Shown piece after piece: positions 9,501 to 16,150 of a DNA stretch of 37,180 bases (position 1 is the first letter of the stretch; each line of letters opens with the position of its first letter). The translations under genes and the position numbers were made by a program. Source of the DNA: Bacteroidaceae bacterium (GTDB lineage: Bacteria; Bacteroidota; Bacteroidia; Bacteroidales; Bacteroidaceae); the NCBI GenBank assembly GCA_017427185.1, contig JAFRTJ010000016.1, positions 1 through 37,180 on the forward strand. The letters run 5' to 3'. Under the pieces are notes generated by a model that was not told the DNA's origin, did not search any database, and saw only the letters and a program-made list of their open reading frames with translations.

Positions 9501-10900
9501 CTTATCTCGTCAACTTCAGCATAGGTGTATCGCTTGTCCTTGTAGACAACAGCAAGGTTTCCTGGTGTGGCAGCAGCCTGTCGACGGAAAAGAGACACGA
9601 TGGTTTGCGTGTCGTCATAGTCAACATCGGTTTGATTGAAATTATCGAGAGTCTGCTTCTGTGTATCAGTAGCGATATCTATATCATGCAGGAATGTTTG
9701 GGTAAGAAAACCCTCCACAATCGCCTCATAGCTCTCAAGGAACTGAGCGATGAGGGCAGCAGAATACTCATTCGCTTTGTATTCAGCCTTGACATAGTAA
9801 GAACCATCGTGAATGAAAGCTTTCAGATAAAGAGAAGCATCGAGGGTACTGTTACCAATGCGTACAGTCCGCATAGGGAGACCACCCATCTGTTCGTTGG
9901 CAAAAAGCATCCCATGCCATGCAAACATTGAATTGCTCTGAAGACCAAGGTCACTGACCATGTCACCATAACTGTATGCGTCGTGATCGCGGCAACCGCT
10001 CATCTGCTCCTGTGCTGAACGAAGATAATCGAGGACGCTAGTATCTGGTGTAAACTTGGCATATACAGGAAGCGTCTTTACAAACATACCAACGGTATGG
10101 CTAAGCGATTTGTCTTTGCGTCCATTGAAAACAGTGGTGAAAAGCGACTCCTGCTCATTGTTGTATTTAGCAAGGAGGTAAGCGTAGGAAGCCGTGAAGA
10201 GCGTGCTACGGAAGATGCCTGTACGGTGGCAGAAGTCATCGACGCGCTCCATCGGAACACATAAAACGCGCACGAGACTATCTTCAAGACGTTCTGTACC
10301 TTCAAGGTCAGGAAGAAGTTGTGTGAAGGTATCGGCACAATCAAAATGCTGAGCATACCAGCGTTTCCCTTCCTCAAATGCCTCTGTCTGTCTAATCTCA
10401 CGTTCTATCTGCACTTGTTGAGCCAGCGTACGTTGCTCCTGTTCAAGAACTTCACCACAATAGGCTCGGTCTATCTCATTCAGCATAAGGTTCATCGATG
10501 TTCCGTCAGCAATAAGATGATGGTAGTCAATGAAGAGATAGTAATTGACAGGAGTCCTGAACAGACGGATTCGGAACAAACGGTCTTCATAAATATTGAA
10601 GGGTTTCACCAACTGCGACTGAACTTGGTCAATATCATCAATGTCTTCTATGGTAAGGGTAAAGGTTTCTTCGTCATCGACTGTCTGAATAGGTTCACCG
10701 TTTTCATCAGTACTTATGCGAGTGAAAAGTGTGGGATGAGCTGCTACAGCCATTTCTATAGCTTCACGCAAATGATCAGCATTGAGATTGCGGTCTAATA
10801 TATAAATATAAGGTAAATTGTAATAGACCTCTCCAATATGATGGACACATTCAACATAGAGGCCATATTGCGATTGAAGTAAGGGAGAAGAGGTTTTCAT
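3554..10900 (-). CDS. Nonribosomal peptide synthetase, two modules with terminal reductase (C-A-T-C-A-T-R)
   Basis: A 2448-residue cytoplasmic assembly line. C1 spans about 1-425 with HHLIADG at 127-133. A1 spans about 432-925 with an intact A3 loop (YTSGSTGIPKG) near 577 and the A10 lysine near 913. T1 has its carrier serine at Ser971 in GLTSISA. C2 spans about 1040-1465 with HHLIFDG at 1168-1174. A2 spans about 1467-1955 with YTSGSTGRPKG near 1615 and Lys1948. T2 has Ser2002 in LGGTSL. The terminal reductase (about 2075-2448) has the NAD(P)H loop TGATGYLG near 2080 and YxxxK at Tyr2235/Lys2239. By eye the A-domain pockets read DAMFSGVVFK (A1) and DAQSCACVAK (A2); Asp235 is kept in both, so alpha-amino acids are expected. 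The reductase implies release as an aldehyde or alcohol; the N-terminal C domain suggests an acylated first residue. It needs a phosphopantetheinyl transferase, which is not in this window. Confidence 0.95.
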   Translation of the reverse strand: MKTSSPLLQSQYGLYVECVHHIGEVYYNLPYIYILDRNLNADHLREAIEMAVAAHPTLFTRISTDENGEPIQTVDDEETFTLTIEDIDDIDQVQSQLVKPFNIYEDRLFRIRLFRTPVNYYLFIDYHHLIADGTSMNLMLNEIDRAYCGEVLEQEQRTLAQQVQIEREIRQTEAFEEGKRWYAQHFDCADTFTQLLPDLEGTERLEDSLVRVLCVPMERVDDFCHRTGIFRSTLFTASYAYLLAKYNNEQESLFTTVFNGRKDKSLSHTVGMFVKTLPVYAKFTPDTSVLDYLRSAQEQMSGCRDHDAYSYGDMVSDLGLQSNSMFAWHGMLFANEQMGGLPMRTVRIGNSTLDASLYLKAFIHDGSYYVKAEYKANEYSAALIAQFLESYEAIVEGFLTQTFLHDIDIATDTQKQTLDNFNQTDVDYDDTQTIVSLFRRQAAATPGNLAVVYKDKRYTYAEVDEISDRIAAFIISKGLGTEDVVSVLIPRCEWMAIVSMGILKAGCAYQPLDPSYPKERLNFMMKDAGARLLIADKELRPLVDEYEGEVLPIENGDLMIGNDRLYSQPSISPNNLFILLYTSGSTGIPKGCQLTHANLVAFCDWYQRFYGLQAEHRVAAYASYGFDACMMDLYPTLTCGACVYIVPEELRLDLVALNDYFEQNGITHSFMTTQVGYQFATSIDNHSLHYLSTGGEKLASLTPPVNYNFYNVYGPTECTVFITAYHVDRKMKEIPIGRSLDNLRLYIVDPQGHRMPVGAAGELWVSGPQVSRGYLNRPEKTAEVYITNPFLNEYDTESDCRKYARIYRTGDIVRYLPTGDIQFVGRRDGQVKIRGFRIELKEVEGVIREFPGIKDATVQAFDDEGGGKFIAAYIVSDEAIDIDALNQFILDEKPPYMVPAVTMQIDAIPLNQNQKVNKRALPKPEKKVAVIEENNAPMNVLEEELHELIANIVNTKDFGITTILGYAGLTSISAIKLAVQVNKRYGVTLDSKTLVKTGTLQSIENAILSSFLCHKDDSTGNISPQGKTDARQALAGNGGEPLLFVPLSYAQTGVYFECLKDPTSTIYNIPYLLSYPSDIEAERLAAVVKQVVESHPEMHVHFTTEGDQIVQTTEGAVAVEVPITGMTEQQLALYKNDFVRPFNLQKAPLYRLEVVSTEIGTYLLLDVHHLIFDGGSADLLIHQINGALEGLPIERESYTYLNFVADQQAAEETDAFRVAQQFFAERLQTCEGASEIPADMPKTDQQGFIGEVVCKPDFDHIAAFCRQQEITPAHLFLAATAYVVSRYTNNRDVYLCTVSSGRSNLKIADTVGMFVNTLALGLSINDVSVIDFLRQTSETFDQTLCHEDYPFARIATDYGFRPAIAYAYQVGVLSDYTVGGKPVGQELLELNVPKFKINIKIESRGVVVQYDDSLYSARLGQALAESIVAVAERMVTQSQARVRTLSIVSDNQEKELASLRQTATGNAPFQFFHECIHHFAEQQPEKEALVAIDATYTYSQMDQLTDRIAFALRSRGVAARDRVALLLPRTSRLILSLFGVLKAGAAYIPCDPEYPADRVRLILEDSEARFIITTADRLDSVPADKAIDVETLIAQETKVPLTNDEITPDDLAYLIYTSGSTGRPKGVMLRHEGICNYLYGHPANVFANAVFTDADRILSVTTISFDAALQDIGMAYFNGKTLVVATEEQANNPLDLAHLIKQQNINMVSGTPSRWQTWLTSDDFCQAISKVRICRAGGEKFSDQLLAQMRSVTNARIFNCYGPTEITVASNNKELTHAEMVTVGRPQLNVCEFVVDSDGNELPVGVVGELYIGGRGVARGYNNLDEMTRERFIDYHGTRIYRSGDYARWLPDGDVVILGRTDHQIKLRGLRIELGEIENVMLKVKGIEKVVILIRKLGGKEHLCAYYTADHEIAPDALKAEISKSLTQYMVPTAYLQLSSMPMTPNGKTDVKALPEPQLAVTSAYEAPANATERTFCDIFADILQMDKVGATDNFFELGGTSLVVTRVIIEADKANLHVAYGDVFANPTPRALARLITGEDGSNEPDEVNSFDYTSINNTLAANTLTAFRSGERQSLGNVLLTGATGYLGIHILRELIDSDASHIYCLVRGKTEEAAERRLRTLLYYYFADSFKDYFGSRLHIVLGDVTSDFAEGLSIDTVINCAAVVKHFSEGTEIEDVNIGGAKRCVEYCLRTGARLVHISTASTRGLWAGETKEDVFTEQRLYMGQYLGNKYIYSKFMAERLILDAVALHGLSAKIMRVGNLAARSTDGEFQANFSTNSFMGRIKVYNMLGCCPYAMRNKRVEFSPINEVAAAILLLATTPKACCVFHPYNIHTQFLGDVLQGLTNVGEKLKTGNQGANMGVRFVEQEEFSAVMEEAKSDPQKARQMSSLLAYQDMAHGQKTTDVARDNDYTTQVLYRLGFAWSPTSWDYVERMLTAIGGFGFFE

Positions 10901-10946
10901 ATATTCGTGTTATTTGCTTAATTGAGTTTATTCAATTGTAATGTAC

Positions 10947-12275
10947 TCACCATTTTGTCGTGAAGAGGTGTGGAGTGATGTTCAACGAAAGCCATATCCA
11001 TTGCAGGCGTCCGTTGTCAGAGGCACGCTTGAGGGCTTTCATGGTATTGGAGCCCACCATCAGAGAATATCCTGCCGAGAGTTTAGCGTCGTGCATGAAA
11101 CTGTAAGTGGCCAAAAGTTCCAATTCATGACCCAATGCACGGTCCAAGCCTTTCAAATTAACGGTCGTAGCCAAATAATGGTATGCAGCACTCGTGCTCA
11201 CTTTTTTTATAGGCGAGAAATCAACGCCAGCATAAATGTTCTGTAAACCTGGCGAGAAACCATCAATGAAGGCACTGATATAGAAGAAATCCATAGCACC
11301 ATAGAACTGATGATTAGATCCGTAGAGGGTACTGAAACCCTTCTGCTTCTTGCGGTGTACCAAGCCAATCTGACCTTGTCCACGAACATAATAGAATTCA
11401 TCACCACTGAGATAATCGTAACCCGTCATGAGGCGCAGGGCATTCGTAATCTTATACCGTACCTTGCCGCTGGCCATCCAAGCCTCGATGGGCATATTGA
11501 CATCGCTACGGCCGAACTGACGGTAATAAGAACCTTCCAACAGCCAACGATTCGGATTGTACCGGGCATAGAGTCCAGCCAACTGTTGGAAACGCGTCAC
11601 GCGATACGTCACATCCTGAGTACCCAGATTCATGAATATGAGTGAGGCTCCCAACTTCGTGTGTGGCACATCGTAGTGATACCAAAGTGTCTGCATCGAC
11701 TTGTAGGGCTGTGCGCCATTTGCATAGAACGTTCCGCCGTTGGTGTTCTCAGCATTCTGATTGAAACCCAAGATAAGGTGTGCCTTATGCCCATGGCCTT
11801 CATATCCAAACTTTCCCACGTCATGCGAGGCGGCAGCCATTGCCCAATCGTTACTGCCTATGATACGTTCGTCATCATACGAAAGCTCCTGCCTTCCCAG
11901 TCTCGCGAACATTCCGTTTTTAGCATTCAACTGAACCCATGTCTCATAGAGGTTCATTGAACCTTTGCCAGCTTGTCCCCATACACCTGAGTGCTGGAAC
12001 GATATCTTGGCATCCAGATAAGGGCGCGAGTAACCTGCGATTAAACGAGTACGTTCCATAAAGAAAGCTGCGAAATCATCGTCCAGCTCGTTTTCGGGCA
12101 ACCCTCCTAAACGCAACTCTCCACGAGATAAGAATTGTGCGTCGAGTGTCAATTGGTTCTTCTTGGAGACGCTGTCAGCATTAATGGTTTCTGAGGTCTG
12201 CGCCAAGGGTCGCATCGGACACAGGGCAAAAACCACGAAACAACTGATATACAGAAAAGCTTGGTTAGACTTCAT
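10947..12275 (-). CDS. Outer-membrane beta-barrel, alginate-export-like porin
   Basis: A 442-residue protein starting at the ATG at 12275, chosen because it opens directly on a signal peptide (MKSNQAFLYISCFVVFALC, cleavage after a LAQ). An in-frame start 39 bp upstream would bury the signal. The rest is alternating beta strands with aromatic girdles and the motif LGRQELSYDDERIIGSNDWA, typical of the alginate-export (AlgE-like) barrel family found in many Bacteroidota without alginate genes. It ends in an aromatic-rich barrel strand before TTKW. The synthetase gene starts 46 bp downstream and the STAS gene ends 56 bp upstream. In this operon it is a candidate outer-membrane exit (or entry) pore for the peptide product. 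Family call fairly firm, role is inference. Confidence 0.8.
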   Translation of the reverse strand: MKSNQAFLYISCFVVFALCPMRPLAQTSETINADSVSKKNQLTLDAQFLSRGELRLGGLPENELDDDFAAFFMERTRLIAGYSRPYLDAKISFQHSGVWGQAGKGSMNLYETWVQLNAKNGMFARLGRQELSYDDERIIGSNDWAMAAASHDVGKFGYEGHGHKAHLILGFNQNAENTNGGTFYANGAQPYKSMQTLWYHYDVPHTKLGASLIFMNLGTQDVTYRVTRFQQLAGLYARYNPNRWLLEGSYYRQFGRSDVNMPIEAWMASGKVRYKITNALRLMTGYDYLSGDEFYYVRGQGQIGLVHRKKQKGFSTLYGSNHQFYGAMDFFYISAFIDGFSPGLQNIYAGVDFSPIKKVSTSAAYHYLATTVNLKGLDRALGHELELLATYSFMHDAKLSAGYSLMVGSNTMKALKRASDNGRLQWIWLSLNITPHLFTTKW

Positions 12276-12331
12276 GGGGAGAAATGGTGTTGAAGGCATA
12301 CTATCAATAAGCATGCGCCTGTTTGTTGATG

Positions 12332-12634
12332 TTATTCAAAATCAAAGAGAGTGAGGAAGCCTGTCAGTTTAAACACATTCTTGATATCATCGTTGACATC
12401 TTTGAGAGTCACTTTACGTCCGTTGGCTTTCGCATTTTTAAGCAGGCTGACGAGGATGCGCAGGCCACTGGATGCAATGTAATCCAGCTGGGCGCAATCA
12501 AGGAGAATGTCACGCTTATCATCGACGAACAAAGGCTTCAGGGCATTCTCTACATCCTGTGCTGCCGCTGTGTCGAGTTCACCTTCCAGGACGGCCACGA
12601 TGCGCTCATCCTGTTCATGGATTGTTGTTTTCAT
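12332..12634 (-). CDS. STAS-domain protein, anti-sigma-factor-antagonist-like
   Basis: A 100-residue single STAS domain of the SpoIIAA/RsbV type. The conserved switch motif is at residues 52-58 (YIASSGL); one of Ser55/Ser56 is the expected phosphorylation site. In known partner-switching systems an RsbW-type kinase phosphorylates this serine and a PP2C phosphatase removes it. Here both activities are encoded by the gene immediately upstream, whose stop codon lies 20 bp inside this reading frame, so the pair is translationally coupled. Bacteroidota usually lack sigma-B/sigma-F, so the output partner is unknown. Lengths and motif fit the family well. Confidence 0.92.
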   Translation of the reverse strand: MKTTIHEQDERIVAVLEGELDTAAAQDVENALKPLFVDDKRDILLDCAQLDYIASSGLRILVSLLKNAKANGRKVTLKDVNDDIKNVFKLTGFLTLFDFE

Positions 12635-14894
12635 TGTTGTTGAATTTTATTGGATTATCTTTTAGTTTTTTCTTGAGAGTCAAAATGTTGAGGCCGTCTT
12701 CTCGTTCATAGTTGAGGCTGTCCATCAGCTCACGCATGAGGTGGATACCCAGCCCACCAATGGGACGTTCTTCTGCCGAAAGACTCGTGTCAACCTCTGC
12801 TGCCTCAGTAGGATCAAATGGCACACCATTGTCCATGATTCTAATATAGAGGCATTGATCCTCTTCTGTGGATGTGCGGACATCAGCTTCCACCGTCACA
12901 GTTCCCTCAGTTTCTCGAGGATAGGCATAAGTGATTACGTTCACCACCGCTTCTTCGATGGCAAGTCTCAGGTTCGATGCCTCGCTTTTCTTCATGCCGA
13001 TGCTTTCTGTGAAAGCTTTCACGAAACGGCTGAGAGCTGTTATCTCGCTGATATCATTCTTTAAGGTGATTGATTCGTGCAGAAGAGTGTCCTCCTTCTT
13101 TGGCATATAATGTACGGCCAGCATCGTCAGGTCGTCACTTTGTTCTGCCCCACTAACGAACTGACGAACACAATCGTTCATGTTCTTCAGCAGTTGCTCA
13201 GCCGTCAGCTTCGTGGTGGCATAATTATCGAGAATATCTTTCAACCTTTTTTCTCCAAAGAAAGCACGCTGTGGATCACGTGCCTCAGTAAGTCCGTCAG
13301 TATAAAGAAACAGCATTGCACCAGATGTCAACATTTCTTCCTGGGCCTGATAGACGAAGTCATCAAAGAGGCCAATGGGAATGTTTGCCTTGACTGGCAG
13401 TTCGCGGGCACTGCCTCCCTCCAATACGAAGGGGCGGTCATGACCAGCGTTGCAATATTTCAAACGTCCTGTAGGCAAGTCGAGGACGCCCACAAACAGC
13501 GTGACGAACATGTTCGACTCATTGCCTGCACAGGAGGCTCCGTTCAGTGCCTTCATGATGCGCGCAGGATTCGTCTCATGGGCGGATGCTGAACGGAAGA
13601 AGGCATGTGTCACAGCCATAACAAGCGCTGACGGAACTCCTTTGCCTGAAACGTCACCAATACAGAAGAATAGCTTCTCGTCACGGACAAGAAAGTCAAA
13701 AAGATCGCCTCCTACCTCTTTAGCCGGTTCGAGCATACCATAGAGGTCAAGATCGTGGCGTTCAGGGAAAGGAGGAAAGTGCTCAGGGAGCATGTCTTTC
13801 TGGATATTGCGTGCAATGCGCAGTTCTCCATTGATGCGCTCTTTTTCCATATCGGCTTGCTTCAAGCGACGAAAGCTTCCTGCCGATCGATATATAATGT
13901 ATCCCAGCAGGAGCAAACCCAACAAAGAGAGCAACAAGATATTCCAACGCATTCGATTCAGCTTACCGTATACCTCATGGTCATAATATACTACAGCAAT
14001 CTGCCAATGAGGTTCGCCCTTCATGTTGGCATAAAAGATAGTAGCATCGCCATTCTTGGCATCATCCATATCCAGCACCGTAGTGCGTCCTGTCTGGCTA
14101 AGCTGGCGAGCCTTTGTGCTGTCGTTGATCAGAGCCACTACTGTATTCAAATCCGTCCCCTTCTCATGCGGACCTGCTATAAGGCGGCCGCTTTCAGTCA
14201 ACAGGATATCAAATGAAGAGGGATACATGTGGCGGTTGTTAAGTGTGTCGCCTAGCCAATTCAGGCTTACGTCGGCTCCTAAAACTGCCACCGTCTGCCC
14301 GTCAGCATCATCCAGAGGCATCGAGACGGTAGTGATCAGTCCCAGTCCTCCCTTCTCATCAATGTATGGGGCGCTCCAGTAGACATCACCCTGCGCTAGC
14401 GCCTGCACGTAGAATTCCATCTGTGTGTAATCGTGATCGGCATCCGCAAGTTGCATGAAACTTATCGAGTCGCCACGACACAAAGCAAAAGGTTCGTACA
14501 GACGTTCGTCCGTTGAGTAATAGTAAGGTTTGAAGGCGATGCCTCCACTCATAATATTGGGGTGAGCACGCACAAGGCGACCAGCCACTGGGTACAACGA
14601 TTCGTGGTCAGCCAAGTGGTGACGGGCGTCATAGGCATGATCGCGCAGGGAAGTCTCAATAGCATTTAGAATCCCCTTGACTATGACTGCCTTCAGTCGC
14701 AGCTCACTTTCGGCATGATGCTCTAGCTCTTGAGCCAGCAAACCGCGTGTATACCAATACTGTACTGCGGATATCAGCTCCAACAGTAAAGCAGCGACAA
14801 GGATAATACCCAAGTTGGGAAACTTTCTTCGGAAAGTATCCAATCTTGAACGAACAATATCTTGAGTAACATTGAAGAACTTCAACATTAGCAT
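12615..14894 (-). CDS. Membrane sensor with PP2C (SpoIIE/RsbU) phosphatase fused to RsbW-like kinase domain
   Basis: A 759-residue inner-membrane signalling protein. TM1 is about 27-48 and TM2 about 315-338. The segment between them is a Cache-like extracytoplasmic sensor. After a short coiled linker (RINGELRIARNIQKDMLP) comes a PP2C domain with metal-binding acidic motifs EVGGDLFDF (near 395), GDVSGKGVPSA (near 415) and YTDGLTEARD. The C-terminal 140 residues form a GHKL ATPase of the anti-sigma kinase type: N-box AIEEAVVNVITYAY near 650 and G-box IGGLGIHLMREL near 714. Fusing phosphatase and kinase in one chain means it could both phosphorylate and dephosphorylate the adjacent STAS protein according to the external signal. 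It is first in the synthetase operon. An alternative start two codons later is possible. Confidence 0.92.
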   Translation of the reverse strand: MLMLKFFNVTQDIVRSRLDTFRRKFPNLGIILVAALLLELISAVQYWYTRGLLAQELEHHAESELRLKAVIVKGILNAIETSLRDHAYDARHHLADHESLYPVAGRLVRAHPNIMSGGIAFKPYYYSTDERLYEPFALCRGDSISFMQLADADHDYTQMEFYVQALAQGDVYWSAPYIDEKGGLGLITTVSMPLDDADGQTVAVLGADVSLNWLGDTLNNRHMYPSSFDILLTESGRLIAGPHEKGTDLNTVVALINDSTKARQLSQTGRTTVLDMDDAKNGDATIFYANMKGEPHWQIAVVYYDHEVYGKLNRMRWNILLLSLLGLLLLGYIIYRSAGSFRRLKQADMEKERINGELRIARNIQKDMLPEHFPPFPERHDLDLYGMLEPAKEVGGDLFDFLVRDEKLFFCIGDVSGKGVPSALVMAVTHAFFRSASAHETNPARIMKALNGASCAGNESNMFVTLFVGVLDLPTGRLKYCNAGHDRPFVLEGGSARELPVKANIPIGLFDDFVYQAQEEMLTSGAMLFLYTDGLTEARDPQRAFFGEKRLKDILDNYATTKLTAEQLLKNMNDCVRQFVSGAEQSDDLTMLAVHYMPKKEDTLLHESITLKNDISEITALSRFVKAFTESIGMKKSEASNLRLAIEEAVVNVITYAYPRETEGTVTVEADVRTSTEEDQCLYIRIMDNGVPFDPTEAAEVDTSLSAEERPIGGLGIHLMRELMDSLNYEREDGLNILTLKKKLKDNPIKFNNNENNNP

Positions 14895-14934
14895 TATCCT
14901 CTTTTCAAAGTCACATTGTACTTACATCACGTTA

Positions 14935-14965
14935 CAAAATTAAGGAAAAAAGAATAAAGAAACAA
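14935..14965 (-). promoter_or_regulatory. Bacteroidota-type promoter of the synthetase operon
   Basis: On the minus strand a TTG (14963-14965) is followed after 20 bp by TAATTTTG (14935-14942), matching the Bacteroidota consensus for the primary sigma factor. Predicted transcription starts near 14928, leaving a leader of about 33 nt before the ATG at 14894. No other good match was seen upstream of any of the next five genes. Confidence 0.75.
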
Positions 14966-15258
14966 TTTTTCTTGAATTTTTTCGAAGGACTATAATCACA
15001 ATACTGACAATACTGAGGCAGCAGCATCATTTCTGCCTATATTTCATGAGGGAAGAATTGATAATTATAGCCTGGCATTGGAAAGAGTTGACTCAAAAAA
15101 CACAACACGTTGAAACCGCAGACACAACACGTTGAAACTGCAAACACAACACGTTCTTCCTCCCCTTTCAACACGTTGTCTTTTTACAGCTCTCTCGTTC
15201 CGTCATTTTCTATGTTTTGCCGTCGTTCACGATGAAATGCCACAAAGCTTTCGTTCTG
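14966..15258. other. Intergenic region upstream of the operon promoter
   Basis: About 290 bp with no gene. It contains the 22-bp-period repeat array described separately (15081-15178) and otherwise AT-rich sequence. The array lies about 150-240 bp upstream of the predicted start of the synthetase operon and just past the 3' end of the unknown gene at 15259. Confidence 0.5.
15103..15178. repeat. 22-bp-period array of CAACACGTTG, four units
   Basis: The core CAACACGTT(G/C) begins at 15103, 15125, 15147 and 15169, exactly 22 bp apart, with 12 variable bases between cores. A degenerate fifth unit ending in GTTGA lies 22 bp further left at 15081. The core is a near-palindrome (CAAC-AC-GTTG). Units 1 and 2 share the flank GAAAC; unit 4 has the mirrored flank TTT before and TC after. 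The same spacing recurs at 29730-29783 and 35747-35800. Confidence 0.85.
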
Positions 15259-15960
15259 TCAGAATTTCATCGCGTCGCAGAAAGCTTCGTAACTTAGCTC
15301 GATACGAGCCAACTCGTATGGTTTCAAATTAAGCGAGAAGGTGCCTTTCACTTCTGTCAACCCAAAATATGACTTCACCAAACTGGCAAGATTGAAACTG
15401 AGTCCGTCTCCTTTCTTGATAAGGAAGTTGGTCAGACGAATCAGATAAGGGCGGTCGTGTTCCACATAACGAAGGGAGTTAAACAAAAGGAAGGAACACG
15501 GCATGTTGGAATTTTTCAACAGATACGGAATCCAGTCAGAGGGCTGATCCACTCCCAAAAGGCGGAAGAGATGTTTGATCTGGGCAACCTCGTGCTGAAT
15601 GGGAATCAAACGAAGAAGCGTTTTCTGCACATCAATGGGATTAGAGGATATTGCACGGCAGAATTCCTGAAAACCATCATCGTAGAGAGAGAGGTCTGCA
15701 TCGAGTCTTTGGGAAAGGGATTTTAGCAAAGTAACGAGGAATGCCTTGGAATTCCAAGTGACAAGTTTGTCAAAAAAAATCCAAAAGGTTTCTTTGTCGG
15801 CATCAAACAAAATCCGCTCCCCCAAAAGATAACCAGCCGTGCGGAATTCGGCATTGCTGAGCGAGGTGAGATAAACAAAAAGACCTTCAACGTCTCTGCT
15901 CGTCACCAGAACTTGCAGTTTATTGAAGATCTCTCGATTATAATGCTTATCGCTTATCAT
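15259..15960 (-). CDS. Protein of unknown function, 233 residues
   Basis: I do not recognise this family. It is a predicted soluble, mostly helical protein with no signal peptide or membrane segment, rich in Leu/Phe and ending in EAFCDAMKF. The ATG at 15960 is preferred over an in-frame upstream codon because the latter lies inside the tRNA-Thr gene. The start is 3 bp from the tRNA 3' end, and the only Shine-Dalgarno-like sequence (AAGAGG, 5 bp before the ATG) is the tRNA acceptor strand itself. It seems to be transcribed with the SRP RNA and tRNA upstream, as no separate promoter fits between them. Codon use looks like that of its neighbours. Confidence 0.8.
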   Translation of the reverse strand: MISDKHYNREIFNKLQVLVTSRDVEGLFVYLTSLSNAEFRTAGYLLGERILFDADKETFWIFFDKLVTWNSKAFLVTLLKSLSQRLDADLSLYDDGFQEFCRAISSNPIDVQKTLLRLIPIQHEVAQIKHLFRLLGVDQPSDWIPYLLKNSNMPCSFLLFNSLRYVEHDRPYLIRLTNFLIKKGDGLSFNLASLVKSYFGLTEVKGTFSLNLKPYELARIELSYEAFCDAMKF

Positions 15961-15963
15961 TCG

Positions 15964-16037
15964 AGCCTCTTGTCGGATTCGAACCAACGACCCCGAGATT
16001 ACAAATCACGTGCTCTGGCCAACTGAGCTAAAGAGGC
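15964..16037 (-). tRNA. tRNA-Thr (anticodon UGU)
   Basis: A full 74-nt cloverleaf: acceptor GCCTCTT paired with AAGAGGC, D arm GCTC/GAGC, anticodon loop TTTGTAA (UGU), T arm GTTGG-TTCGAAT-CCGAC, discriminator U in the gene sequence. The anticodon stem CGTGA/TCTCG carries one U-U mismatch at the 29-41 position. CCA is not encoded. It follows the SRP RNA by 4 bp and precedes the unknown gene by 3 bp. Confidence 0.95.
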
Positions 16038-16041
16038 GGGT

Positions 16042-16137
16042 GGGAAAGCTTACTGTATCGCGCTGCTACAACCAAGTACCCTTGCTGCGATCAAGCCCTG
16101 GGGGATTCCAAGGGAGCTAGCCGTACAGGACTTTCCC
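16042..16137 (-). ncRNA. ffs: Small signal recognition particle RNA (4.5S RNA)
   Basis: About 96 nt bounded by GGGAAAG and CTTTCCC, which pair to close a long hairpin. The apical region contains the SRP-like segment CCCCCAGGGCTTGATCGCAG followed by AAGGGT, which resembles domain IV of Bacteroidota SRP RNAs, and the CTGTA(C)/(G)ATACAG pairing continues the stem. The RNA binds Ffh and targets nascent membrane proteins. A strong promoter at 16151-16181 would start transcription within a few bases of the 5' end. Recognised by eye; a covariance-model search for the bacterial small SRP family would confirm it. Confidence 0.82.
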
Positions 16138-16150
16138 GTTTTTAGCGCCG

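Noticed and set aside
10319..10798. Open frame of 159 codons opposite the synthetase gene
   Set aside because: Antisense to a conserved condensation domain, no recognisable family, and explained by the codon pattern of the real gene.
15103..15178. CRISPR array
   Set aside because: Cores are only about 10 bp with 12-bp spacers, far below CRISPR sizes, and no cas genes are present.
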